DNA of 64,000 bases from Gemmatimonadota bacterium (GCA_040388625.1 JAZKBK010000001.1:1-64000), one strand, 5' to 3'; shown: positions 28,777 to 37,357, numbered from the stretch's first letter. Program-made: numbers and translations. Notes: generated by a model from the sequence alone, not told the origin.

Positions 28777-28794
28777 CTGTCACGAAGGTGTATC
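28777..28794. promoter_or_regulatory. Candidate Pho box between phoB and 5'-nucleotidase
   Basis: CTGTCAC-GAAG-GTGTATC on the plus strand: two heptamers with the same 11-bp period as the pstC and pstS sites, but with a weaker second unit. It lies 40 bp from phoB and 55 bp from the divergent nucleotidase gene, so it could serve either or both. Confidence 0.45.
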
Positions 28795-28848
28795 AACCCC
28801 GGCTGACCTGCGGTTTCGGGCCATCGCCGTCCCCGATAACTTATCCTG

Positions 28849-30525
28849 ATGTTCGGACCTGCCTGTCGAGGCTTGCTGCTTTGCGCTGCCAGCGCACTAC
28901 TGGCGCCAGTCGCCCTGCTGGGCGGCCGGCCGGCTGATACCGGCTGCCGCGCCGGTGCCGAGGTTAGTCTGCGCATTGCCGCGACAACGGATGTCCATGG
29001 GCACATTCGCGGCTGGGACTACTACGAGAACCGGGCAGATCCACAGAGGGGACTCGCCCGGGCCGCGACCATAGTCGATTCCGTACGGGGCGCCAACCGG
29101 AGCAGGGTCATCCTCGTCGACGCCGGAGACATGCTCCAGGGCACGCCGCTCGCATATGTCGCTGCAAGGATGTCGACGACGGGGCACAATCCAATCGTCG
29201 CGGCAATGAATTCGATGCGCTACGACGCCGCGGCTATCGGGAATCATGAGTTCAACTACGGAGTTCCGTATCTCGACAGCGCGGTTGCTCATGCACGGTT
29301 TCCGATGCTTGCGGCGAACGTGAGTCGCGCGGGGCAGCCGCACGCGTACAGATCGTTCACCATCGTTGAGCGGGCGGGCGTGCGAGTCGGAATCGTGGGT
29401 GCGACGACGCCGGGATCCAATCTGTGGGATTCGAGCAACCTCGCAAGAGCGAAGATGCACGTCGGCGATATTGTGCCGGCGATTCGCGCTGCAATTGCGG
29501 AAGCGCGCAAGGCGGGCGCGGACGTCATCGTCGTCGTGCTGCATTCCGGACTCGACGAGCCGTCCAGCTACGACACCGTGAGCACCGGTGTAGCGAGCGA
29601 GAACGTCGCTGCACGCGTTGCCGCTGAAATACCGGGAATTGCCGCAGTGGTCTACGGACACTCGCACCGTGAGAATCCCGGTCGGATGATCAGAAACACG
29701 CTCGTGATTCAACCCAGGAACTGGGCCACGAGCGTCGCGGTGGTGACTCTGCCGATGACGTGCAGCGCGGGTCGCACGTGGACGAGCGCTCCCGCAACTG
29801 GCGCTGTGATTCAGAGCAAGGATCATCCCGAGGACGCACGCGTCGTCGCCGCGGTACGACAGGCGCATCGGGCAACTGTGCGGTATGTGAACTCCGCGAT
29901 TGGCTCGACGCCGGACGCGTGGCGCGCTGATTCCGCCCGGATAGTCTCGACCGGCATCACGGGCTTCATTCTGGATGTGGAGCGCCGCGCCACCAACGCC
30001 GACATCGCGTCCACCGCTGCGTTCGACCTTCACTCGAGGCTCGGCCCGGGACGCATCACGGTCGCGCAGCTGGCGCAGTTGTATCCATACGACAACACAC
30101 TCCGCGCCATCCGCATAAGCGGTGCACAGTTGAAACAGTACATCGAGTTCAGCAGTCGCTACTACCGGACCGACGCAACCCGGTCCCTGGTTGTCGACAC
30201 GTCCGTCGCTGGTTACAACTTCGACGTCGTCAGTGGCGTGAATTACGCGATCGACGTCAGTCGCCCGATCGGCGAGCGCGTCACGGTGCTCACTTTCCGT
30301 GGGAATCCAGTTGCTGCGACCGACTCGTTCACCCTTGCATTGAGCAATTATCGCCAGACCGGCGGCGGAGGCTACTCGATGCTTCGGGGTGCGCCAGTCG
30401 TCTATGACAGACAGCAGGACATCCGTCAACTGCTCATCGATGAAGTGCGACGCAAGCACACGCTTCATGAGTCAGATTACAACGAACACAACTGGTCATT
30501 CGTGAAACCCGGAACGACACATTGA
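28849..30525 (+). CDS. Exported 5'-nucleotidase/UDP-sugar hydrolase-type phosphoesterase
   Basis: Metal-dependent enzyme of 558 residues that releases phosphate from extracellular nucleotides. A hydrophobic N-terminus (LLLCAASALLAPVALLGG) serves as export signal. The metallophosphoesterase domain has TTDVHGHI, VDAGDMLQGTP, AIGNHEFNYG, VVLHSGLDE and VYGHSHRE. The C-terminal 5'-nucleotidase domain (about 330-540) contains AAFDLHSRLGPGRIT, LYPYDNTL and the substrate-stacking region NYRQTGGGGY. It leads an operon with adenosine deaminase and nucleoside phosphorylase, giving a nucleotide-to-base salvage route. Confidence 0.93.
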   Translation: MFGPACRGLLLCAASALLAPVALLGGRPADTGCRAGAEVSLRIAATTDVHGHIRGWDYYENRADPQRGLARAATIVDSVRGANRSRVILVDAGDMLQGTPLAYVAARMSTTGHNPIVAAMNSMRYDAAAIGNHEFNYGVPYLDSAVAHARFPMLAANVSRAGQPHAYRSFTIVERAGVRVGIVGATTPGSNLWDSSNLARAKMHVGDIVPAIRAAIAEARKAGADVIVVVLHSGLDEPSSYDTVSTGVASENVAARVAAEIPGIAAVVYGHSHRENPGRMIRNTLVIQPRNWATSVAVVTLPMTCSAGRTWTSAPATGAVIQSKDHPEDARVVAAVRQAHRATVRYVNSAIGSTPDAWRADSARIVSTGITGFILDVERRATNADIASTAAFDLHSRLGPGRITVAQLAQLYPYDNTLRAIRISGAQLKQYIEFSSRYYRTDATRSLVVDTSVAGYNFDVVSGVNYAIDVSRPIGERVTVLTFRGNPVAATDSFTLALSNYRQTGGGGYSMLRGAPVVYDRQQDIRQLLIDEVRRKHTLHESDYNEHNWSFVKPGTTH

Positions 30526-30764
30526 CTTCTCCCTTCCTTATCTTCGTGGACGGCACACCTGTCTCCGCCATCCCAGGCCAGACCACGCTCGACGCCATTA
30601 CCGCATGGAATCCGGAGGTGGCAGGATTGCTCGGAAATACGCGCAATCTTGCCGATAGCCGCGGCCTTCCCGCCGATCCCGGCTTGCCCGCGTACGCTGG
30701 TGCAATCTTTCGGGTCGTAAGCGGTCGGCAGTCCGGTGTGCCGGATGAGGTCGCGCCAGAGTGA
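30522..30764 (+). CDS. Small conserved-looking protein in purine salvage operon
   Basis: An 80-residue protein, not recognised. It starts at a TTG that overlaps the nucleotidase stop (TTGA) and ends by overlapping the adenosine deaminase start (GTGA), so it is embedded in the operon. The beginning FLIFVDGTPVSAIPGQTTLDAITAW resembles a beta-grasp (ferredoxin-like) strand-turn-strand-helix, yet it has no cysteine and cannot hold a cluster. The second half has ADSRGLPADPGLPAYAGAIFRVV. No signal peptide is present, so a cytoplasmic location is likely. Confidence 0.65.
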   Translation: MTSPFLIFVDGTPVSAIPGQTTLDAITAWNPEVAGLLGNTRNLADSRGLPADPGLPAYAGAIFRVVSGRQSGVPDEVAPE

Positions 30765-31834
30765 CGGGGGTAGACCGCAACCAGCATTTCGCGGACACAG
30801 TCACAGCAGACGACCTGCGTCGCATGCCCAAAGCCGAGCTCCACTGCCACCTGGACGGCTCGCTTCGGCCCGGGACGATGCTGGATCTCGCGCGTGATCA
30901 CGGTATCACACTTCCCAGAGATGACGCTGCAGCGTTGCGCAGATACATGTGCGCCGACAATGTCACCGACCTGGGCGACTACCTTCATCGCTTCGATACC
31001 ACGATCTCGATTCTCCAGACTGCGCCGGCACTGGAGCGCGTTGCATACGAACTGGTGGAAGATGCAAGCAAGGATGGTCTGCGCTACATCGAGATACGGA
31101 ACGCACCGCATCTGAACATTGGCGCCGGCCTCACGGTCGATGAAGTAATCGAAGCGACTCTGCGCGGGCTGCGACGCGGTGAGCGCGATTTCGGAACCAT
31201 CGCGCGTTTCATCACCTGTTCTCTGCGTCACTGGGATCCCGCTCGCTCGCTCGAAGCCGCGCAGGCTGCTGTGCGGCACATGAGATCCGGCGTCGTTGGT
31301 TTCGATCTCGCCGGCGCTGAAGCGGAGTTCTCCGCGGCCGATCATGCTGCGGCATTTGCCTATGCACGCAGGCACTTTCTCCAGGTAACGTGCCACGCGG
31401 GTGAGGCTGCCGGTCCGGCCTCGATCGAGAGTGCGCTCTTCGACTGCAATGTGTCGCGTCTGGGACACGGCGTACGCGCAGGTGAAGACCCTGCGTTGCT
31501 GGACTATATCAGGGATCGGGGCATCACACTCGAGATGTGTCCCACGAGCAACGAGCAGACGCACGCGGTTCCGAGCTACAGGCAGCATCCGATCAAGCGC
31601 TATCTCGATTCCGGAGTGCGAGTCACGATCAACACCGACAGCCGTCTGATAAGCGACGTCACGCTCAGCGACGAATACGCCAGAGCGGTGAACGAGCTTG
31701 GCATGACGATCGCCGATCTCTGCCGCTGCGTCCTCAACGCGTGCGAGGCATCATTTCTGCCGTTCGCCGAACGCGCGCAGCTAATTGCGTCGGTGCGGAC
31801 GGATCTCGCGCGCGACTGGGGATATCAATCGTGA
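30761..31834 (+). CDS. add: Adenosine deaminase
   Basis: Zinc-dependent hydrolase of 357 residues converting adenosine to inosine. Metal ligands and active-site motifs are visible: AELHCHLDGSLRP near residue 25, CHAGEAAGP, RLGHGV, CPTSNEQTHAV and TINTDSRLISDVTLSDEY. These fit bacterial Add rather than adenine deaminase; aminodeoxyfutalosine deaminase is a relative but would normally sit with menaquinone genes. The GTG start overlaps the previous stop, and the stop overlaps the next GTG. Confidence 0.92.
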   Translation: MTGVDRNQHFADTVTADDLRRMPKAELHCHLDGSLRPGTMLDLARDHGITLPRDDAAALRRYMCADNVTDLGDYLHRFDTTISILQTAPALERVAYELVEDASKDGLRYIEIRNAPHLNIGAGLTVDEVIEATLRGLRRGERDFGTIARFITCSLRHWDPARSLEAAQAAVRHMRSGVVGFDLAGAEAEFSAADHAAAFAYARRHFLQVTCHAGEAAGPASIESALFDCNVSRLGHGVRAGEDPALLDYIRDRGITLEMCPTSNEQTHAVPSYRQHPIKRYLDSGVRVTINTDSRLISDVTLSDEYARAVNELGMTIADLCRCVLNACEASFLPFAERAQLIASVRTDLARDWGYQS

Positions 31835-32655
31835 GACCATACGGCGGCGAGGCGGCCCGCGAGGCGGCAACGAGCATCCTGCCACTCATCGGAGACCTTG
31901 CCCCAACCGTTGCGATAATACTTGGCTCCGGGCTGGGCGGTCTCGTCGACGATGTTCGCGATCACGTCACGATACCGTATGGAGAGATACCCGGATTGCC
32001 TGGGGTGGGCGTGGAAGGACATGCCGGCAAGCTCGTGATCGGCGACATCGAAGGCAGAAAAGTAGCGGTGTTTGCGGGCCGATTTCACGCCTACGAGGGC
32101 CATCCGCCACAGCTCACGGCCTTCCCGGTTCGCATCGCTCACGCGCTCGGTGTGCGGACACTATTTGTCTCGAACGCGGCCGGCGGCGTCAACAAGAGCT
32201 TCGCCGCGGGCGATCTGATGGTCATCGAAGACCATCTCAACCTCACCTTCACGTCACCACTTACAGGATCTGCGGAGCCGGGTGAGACTCGATTCCCCGA
32301 CATGTCGAATGCGTATGATCCGGCCCTGCGTGCGCAATTGCATGCTGCAGGATCGCATCTCGGGATGGAGCTGCGCGACGGTGTCTATGCGATGCTGCCG
32401 GGCCCCGCGTACGAAACGCCGGCGGAAGTACGGATGCTTCGCACGCTCGGCGCCGATGCGGTGGGCATGTCCACTGTGCCGGAAGTCACGATGGCGCGTA
32501 CGCTGGGCCTGCGCGTGGCAGGCGTGAGCTGCATCACGAATGCTGCGGCCGGCATCGAGCAGGCTCCGCTGGCTCACGCCGAAGTTCTCGAGACGACCGC
32601 ACGCGTGGCAGCGCAATTTCAGGCGCTCGTGCGCGCCTTCGTGCATACGCTCTGA
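31831..32655 (+). CDS. punA: Purine-nucleoside phosphorylase (class I, trimeric type)
   Basis: Phosphorolyses inosine or guanosine to base plus ribose 1-phosphate; about 274 residues. Motifs are ILGSGLGG (phosphate loop), FAGRFHAYEGH, SNAAGGVN, the purine-site MSTVPEV and CITNAAAG, whose Asn favours 6-oxopurines. The GTG start (VRPYGGEAARE) overlaps the add stop as GTGA; a longer upstream frame lies wholly within add. It completes the chain from nucleotide to nucleoside to inosine to hypoxanthine in this operon. Confidence 0.95.
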   Translation: MRPYGGEAAREAATSILPLIGDLAPTVAIILGSGLGGLVDDVRDHVTIPYGEIPGLPGVGVEGHAGKLVIGDIEGRKVAVFAGRFHAYEGHPPQLTAFPVRIAHALGVRTLFVSNAAGGVNKSFAAGDLMVIEDHLNLTFTSPLTGSAEPGETRFPDMSNAYDPALRAQLHAAGSHLGMELRDGVYAMLPGPAYETPAEVRMLRTLGADAVGMSTVPEVTMARTLGLRVAGVSCITNAAAGIEQAPLAHAEVLETTARVAAQFQALVRAFVHTL

Positions 32656-32659
32656 CTTC

Positions 32660-32682
32660 GCGCGGGCGCACAGCGCCCGCGC
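32660..32682. terminator. Hairpin between convergent genes
   Basis: A perfect 9-bp GC stem (GCGCGGGCG, 5-nt loop, CGCCCGCGC) sits 5 bases after the phosphorylase stop and before the end of the convergent M48 gene. It has no T tract. It is probably a bidirectional transcript end. Confidence 0.5.
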
Positions 32683-32700
32683 TGTCATGCACGACCGTCG

Positions 32701-33495
32701 CTACTTGGAGATCGGCGCGGCTGGCAGCGCGGCCAGGCGGTCCTTGAAGGTGTGAAAGTTCTTCGAGTCCTTGGTGAGCGACGCCAGTTGCTGCGGCGTG
32801 AGCGTATTGATCAGCTTCTGGACGTCTGCGATGCGATCTTCTTCGAGTGGATGCGTCGCGAACCATGCGTCAACCGTGCCCGGGCTCCTCTGCCGTTCAT
32901 CGATCAACGTCTGGAACATCGTCACCAGTCCTTCCGGTGATATTCCGGCCCGGACCACGTTCCTGAATCCTTCCTCGTCCGCCTCTGCCTCGTCGCCGCG
33001 GCTGAATTTCGCGAACAGCGCAGTCGCGCCGACGTTTATCGCCGTTCCCGTCGCCTGGTTGTTGCAGACACCGGTTAGCACGCACGCGAGCGTGATGCCG
33101 ATGTTCGCGCCCTGCTCCTGTTGCATCTGCTTCACCGTGTGACGCTTCACCACGTGTCCGATCTCGTGGCCCACCACACCCGCCAGTTCATCCATGGTCC
33201 TGGCGCGCTCGATCAGGCCACGGTTCACGTACACGTATCCGCCCGGCACGGCGAACGCATTGACCTCCGAGCTGTTGACGACAAAGAAATGCCAGTCGAG
33301 ATCGCGGCGACTCGTCACGTGCGCGATAGAATCGCCCAGCACGTTGATGTAGCGCACTATCTCGGGATCATTTATGAGCGGCAGTTGCTGCGCTATCTGC
33401 GCGGAATACTGCTGGCCCATCTGGACTTCCTGCTGTTGACTGACGGCACACCCGCACAGCGTGACGGCCGCGATCAAAGTCACTATTCGTTTCAT
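32701..33495 (-). CDS. M48-family metalloprotease lipoprotein
   Basis: Periplasm-facing zinc protease of 264 residues, related to BepA/LoiP-type M48 proteins that handle outer-membrane proteins. It has a lipoprotein signal (VTLCGC, Cys about 16), VNSSEVNAFAVPGGYVYVNRGL, the zinc site HEIGH (about residue 110) and the third ligand in RGDEAEADEEGF. There is no TPR tail as in BepA. It stands alone, convergent with the nucleoside phosphorylase and divergent from the RNA methyltransferase. Confidence 0.93.
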   Translation of the reverse strand: MKRIVTLIAAVTLCGCAVSQQQEVQMGQQYSAQIAQQLPLINDPEIVRYINVLGDSIAHVTSRRDLDWHFFVVNSSEVNAFAVPGGYVYVNRGLIERARTMDELAGVVGHEIGHVVKRHTVKQMQQEQGANIGITLACVLTGVCNNQATGTAINVGATALFAKFSRGDEAEADEEGFRNVVRAGISPEGLVTMFQTLIDERQRSPGTVDAWFATHPLEEDRIADVQKLINTLTPQQLASLTKDSKNFHTFKDRLAALPAAPISK

Positions 33496-33577
33496 TCAGG
33501 ATCTCACTGTAGATTTCCGCTGCCACTGGCAAAAGCTATTCCATGCATACACACCAACAACCCCCAAGCCCGCACTC

Positions 33578-34342
33578 GTGAAGTCGCTCACCGTCGCCCG
33601 CGATCTGCAACGCCGGCGCGCGCGTGAGCGCACGAGCCTGTTCACCGCCGAAGGCGTTCGTTGCGTGGAGGAATTGCTGGCGTCTCCGCTGCGCATCCGT
33701 TCTGCACTCGTTGCCCCTGGCCTCCGCGAAACCGATCGCGGCGCCGCGCTCGAAGCAGCCCTGCGCTCGGCGGCCGCCAGTCACGGATTCGACGTCGACG
33801 AAACGACTGACGCCGAGTTGGCTGCTGCGTCGGGTACAGATACACCACAGGGCGTCATCGTGATCGCCGAACAGCCCGAACGCTCGTTCGAAAACATCGA
33901 AAGGCCCCATTTGATCCTCGTTCTGGACGGAATCCAGGATCCTGGCAATGTCGGGACGATTCTCCGGACCGCTCAGGCCTTCGGCGTCTCCGCAACGATT
34001 GCATTGCCCGGAACGGTGGACCTTTTCAATCCGAAAGTCGTGCGCTCCGCGATGGGGGCGCTCTTCTCGCACGTCGCCTTTCACGCAACGGTAAGCGGTA
34101 CATTGGAGTTTCTCAGGGACAGGGCGATCCCGATCTGGGCCACGAGCGTCACCGGCGAGCCGGTCCATGCGCCGGGTGGCGACAGTGATGTTGCAATCGT
34201 CGTTGGAAACGAAGGAAGCGGAGTGTCGAGCGAACTCGTCGACGCTGCGAGTCGCACCGTCGCGATCCCGATTCGCGCCGTGGAATCACTCAACGTTGCA
34301 GTCGCGACAGGGATTCTCCTCTATGCCGTTACAAGAGTATGA
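33578..34342 (+). CDS. SpoU/TrmH-family 23S rRNA-type 2'-O-methyltransferase
   Basis: SPOUT-fold RNA methyltransferase of about 254 residues. The N-terminal substrate-binding domain (TSLFTAEGVRCVEELLAS) precedes the SpoU domain with LDGIQDPGNVGTILRTAQAFG (motif 1), IVVGNEGSGVSSELV (motif 2) and VAIPIRAVESLNVAVATGILLY (motif 3, knot). The GTG start at 33578 gives a family-like N-terminus. No strong ribosome site is visible, so an upstream start cannot be excluded. Its stop overlaps the prepilin peptidase ATG. Confidence 0.9.
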   Translation: MKSLTVARDLQRRRARERTSLFTAEGVRCVEELLASPLRIRSALVAPGLRETDRGAALEAALRSAAASHGFDVDETTDAELAAASGTDTPQGVIVIAEQPERSFENIERPHLILVLDGIQDPGNVGTILRTAQAFGVSATIALPGTVDLFNPKVVRSAMGALFSHVAFHATVSGTLEFLRDRAIPIWATSVTGEPVHAPGGDSDVAIVVGNEGSGVSSELVDAASRTVAIPIRAVESLNVAVATGILLYAVTRV

Positions 34343-35193
34343 GTGACGTGCTGCTCGGCGCGGTCTTCGCGTTTCTGATCGGCGCGTGCATCGGCTCGTT
34401 TCTCAATGTCTGCATTGCGCGCTGGCCAGCCGGAATGTCGATAGTAACGCCGCCGTCGCGCTGCCCGGCTTGCGAGCGTCCGATTCGCGCCTACGAGAAC
34501 GTGCCCATCTTCGGGTGGATCGCGTTGCGTGGGCGCTGCGCTGGTTGCAAGTCGGCGATATCTGCGCAGTACCCACTGGTCGAGCTGCTCGTCGCACTCG
34601 TCTGGCTCGGCGCCGTCCTCCTGTTCGGTCCGACGCTGCTCGCACTGCGCGTCGCCGTGTTCGTGACACTCATGACCGGCATCGCGATCACCGATGCGAA
34701 GCACTATGTAATCCCTGACGGCTTCACGATCTTCGGCCTGATATGGCTGCTCGTCACCGCGTTCGCTGCCGTGTTCATGCACTCACAATCAGCCTTTGCA
34801 ACGCCCTATGATGCAATGATGGGTGCACTCGCCGGCGCTGGTGCGATCGCGATCGCGGGCTGGCTTGGCGAGGCTGCGCTCAAGCGCGAGGCGATGGGAT
34901 TCGGCGACGTCACTCTGATGGCGGTCGTCGGTGCGGCGCTCGGTCCGCAACGCGCACTGCTCACGATCTTCATCGGAGCGGCAATGGGCGTGGTCGTCTT
35001 TGTCGGGGTTGTGCTTCCGGTTACGCGCTTGCGTCCGCGTTCGGATAACACCGCCGCCACGGGCGACGGCACGGAAGTCGCGACGCTTCCGCTGGTGCCG
35101 TTTGGCGTATTTCTCGCGCCTGCCGCCATTGTCTCGCTCTTCTATGGCAATGCGCTGATCCAGTGGTACTTCACTCATTTCATCGGTCAATGA
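34339..35193 (+). CDS. Prepilin peptidase (A24, PilD-like)
   Basis: Bifunctional inner-membrane enzyme of 284 residues that cleaves and N-methylates type IV prepilins or pseudopilins. The N-terminal methylase domain has GSFLNVCIARWP and a four-Cys zinc site (CPAC...CAGC). The aspartyl protease sites are AITDAKHYVIPDG and GFGDVTLMA. Multiple membrane helices are present. It overlaps both neighbours by 4 bases. No pilin genes are in the window. Confidence 0.95.
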   Translation: MSDVLLGAVFAFLIGACIGSFLNVCIARWPAGMSIVTPPSRCPACERPIRAYENVPIFGWIALRGRCAGCKSAISAQYPLVELLVALVWLGAVLLFGPTLLALRVAVFVTLMTGIAITDAKHYVIPDGFTIFGLIWLLVTAFAAVFMHSQSAFATPYDAMMGALAGAGAIAIAGWLGEAALKREAMGFGDVTLMAVVGAALGPQRALLTIFIGAAMGVVVFVGVVLPVTRLRPRSDNTAATGDGTEVATLPLVPFGVFLAPAAIVSLFYGNALIQWYFTHFIGQ

Positions 35194-36437
35194 TGCAGCG
35201 CATTTCTGACAATGTCCGGCGTGTGGTGCGGACGGTAGCAGTGTCACTCCTCGTCATTGCGAGTGCGTCGTGCCGCAGCCGTCCCGAGAGTGCGGGCGGG
35301 CCTTATGGCGACATCGTCGCGCAGGCGGTTCCCGCCGTCGAGAAAGCGGTCGGTCTCCAGTTCAAGACGCCGCCCAGAATCGAAGTGCGCAGCAAGGAGC
35401 AGGTGCGCGACTACGTGCTCAAGCAGCTTGCAGATACCGCAACCATGCGAGCGATCGCGGGACAGTCCGCTGCCTACAAGCTGCTCGGCATGATCCCCGA
35501 CACGCTCGATCTCCCCAAGCTGATGACCCGCCTGCTCGAAGAGCAGATCGTGGGATTTTATGATCCGGAGACGAAGGTGCTTTACATCGTCCAGGGATCA
35601 CCCAAGGAATCGGCGCAGGTGATCGTGACGCATGAGTTGGTGCACGCGTTGCAGGATCAGTACGTGAATCTCGATTCGATCCAGAAGCTCACGAGCGACA
35701 ACGATCGTCAATCCGCGCAACAGGCAGTGTTCGAGGGCGAGGCGGTGTACGAGCAGATACACGCGATGCTGGGACCGGGCAACATTGCCGTCGCGATGCC
35801 CGGTGGATGGGACCGCGTGCGGCAGACCATTCGCGACAATCAGGCGGCGATGCCGGTCTACGCCAGCGCGCCGATGGTGATTCAGGAAGCGCTGGTGTTT
35901 CCATATCTGAGTGGTGCGGAATTCGTGAGGAACTTCCGCGCACGCGAGCCTGGCAAGGTGCCGTTCCGGGACTTGCCCGTATCGACGTCCCAGATCCTGC
36001 ATCAGAACGAATTCTTCGACAAGCGCGTGGCACCAACTCCGGTCTCGTTCGCCCCCGTTTCAGTTGTCGTTCCGACCTACAGCAACAATCTCGGCGAGTT
36101 CGAGACTCGACTGTATCTCTATCAGTATCTGAACGACGTGGATGAAGCCGCGCGCGGTGCATCAGGTTGGAACGGTGACCGCTACGTCACCTGGAACACA
36201 CCGAGCGGGCCGGCCATCGCGTGGGCGACCGTGTGGCTGACGCCAGCACGCGCCGCGGACTTCTATGAGTTGATGCAACAAGTCGCCACCGCGAGAGAGC
36301 CTGCGAAGCACGGACGGGCAGAAAAGGTCACCACAGGCATGGTCGACGGCCGACCGGTAGTGCTACTGGTCGATACACCGGCCGGAATCGCGCCTCCGAT
36401 CAGCGTGCGAGACGTGCGTTTAGGGAAGGCTCGGTAG
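35190..36437 (+). CDS. Putative metallopeptidase lipoprotein with HELVH motif
   Basis: About 415 residues, with a membrane-targeting N-terminus ending in a lipobox-like LVIASASC (Cys about 28). The zincin-like motif HELVHALQDQ is at about residue 148, with an acidic partner FEGEAVYEQ roughly 35 residues later, as expected for a gluzincin third ligand. LEEQIVGFYDPETKVLYIV lies before the motif. This arrangement recurs in uncharacterised proteins of several phyla. The start codon is within the prepilin peptidase stop (ATGATG). Function is unknown, but secreted proteolysis is plausible. Confidence 0.75.
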   Translation: MMQRISDNVRRVVRTVAVSLLVIASASCRSRPESAGGPYGDIVAQAVPAVEKAVGLQFKTPPRIEVRSKEQVRDYVLKQLADTATMRAIAGQSAAYKLLGMIPDTLDLPKLMTRLLEEQIVGFYDPETKVLYIVQGSPKESAQVIVTHELVHALQDQYVNLDSIQKLTSDNDRQSAQQAVFEGEAVYEQIHAMLGPGNIAVAMPGGWDRVRQTIRDNQAAMPVYASAPMVIQEALVFPYLSGAEFVRNFRAREPGKVPFRDLPVSTSQILHQNEFFDKRVAPTPVSFAPVSVVVPTYSNNLGEFETRLYLYQYLNDVDEAARGASGWNGDRYVTWNTPSGPAIAWATVWLTPARAADFYELMQQVATAREPAKHGRAEKVTTGMVDGRPVVLLVDTPAGIAPPISVRDVRLGKAR

Positions 36438-36507
36438 CTCGCACGCGCCGCGAATGTGGAAAACCATGCGTTTGTGATCCCGCGCCGACATCGCGTGGTG
36501 CGAGCTT

Positions 36508-37164
36508 TTACTTCTCCGCGCGACTCTCCGGCTCGGACGAGGGTGTCCGATTTGTGTCCACATTGTGTTGCACGTCTGCAACAATTCTCTCCGCGAGTGC
36601 ATCTTCATACGTCCGCGCGAGATCGATGACGTCGATGTCGGCAATCCGATATTTGCCGATGATGTCGGCCAGCTGCTGAGCATCCAGCCCGCGCAGTTCC
36701 TGCCGCAGTGTGTACTCGCCGGAATGCCTGTAAACCGCAAACGGGTCCAGCACCGGCTCGTCGCTTACGGTCTGGGTTGCCTCGAGGACCGGCTCACCCT
36801 CAGCATCGTCGCCAACGTCCGGAAGCCGCGCGCTTGCGTCGGCGTGCTGCGCTTCGTGAGGGGCCAGTGCCCTGGCGAGTGCGTCTCTCAACTGATCTCT
36901 CGTAATGCCAGCGGCCCAGAAACGAAGGTCGCCTCGAGATAGTTGTTCGGTCTCGCGCGGCGTACGCACGGGGTCGCCGCCAATTCGCGGCTGAAACTCG
37001 ATCCAAGCTTCCCACAGTCCTGTCGGAAGTCGATTTCCCCGAACTTCCGCGGTAAACATCCTGCCGTCTGCGCTCAGCTGAGGTTCGTCGAATTGAACCA
37101 GTACGTCCGACATGGCATCGAGGGCGGCGACGAGTCGCCGGTACCGTTGTAGTACCGGAAGCAT
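36508..37164 (-). CDS. Hypothetical protein
   Basis: About 218 residues, not recognised, with no signal peptide or membrane segment. The N-terminal half has strands typical of a small beta-rich domain (FTAEVRGNRLPTGLWEAWIEFQPRIGGDPVRTPRETEQLSRGDLRFWAAGIT). The C-terminal half is helical with LRQELRGLDAQQLADIIGKYRIADIDVIDLARTYEDALAERI, then a polar tail. The start is chosen at MLPVLQRYR because GGGAA lies 9 bases upstream; the longer frame begins with composition unlike a protein. Confidence 0.6.
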   Translation of the reverse strand: MLPVLQRYRRLVAALDAMSDVLVQFDEPQLSADGRMFTAEVRGNRLPTGLWEAWIEFQPRIGGDPVRTPRETEQLSRGDLRFWAAGITRDQLRDALARALAPHEAQHADASARLPDVGDDAEGEPVLEATQTVSDEPVLDPFAVYRHSGEYTLRQELRGLDAQQLADIIGKYRIADIDVIDLARTYEDALAERIVADVQHNVDTNRTPSSEPESRAEK

Positions 37165-37357
37165 CGTCGATTTTCCCGCGGCGTAATGCAAGCAGCTGGC
37201 CATGCGTGATCGCGACGATCTGTCATTCTGCCGACAGGAAGTCCAGGCCGCCCAGCGGACCGGAAACATCTGCTTTCGAGAGAATCGTATCCAGGATCCA
37301 ATAATTGTGATGCCCCGCGGCCCCCGAATCGACTGGGTGCCACGTTAACATTCAGCG

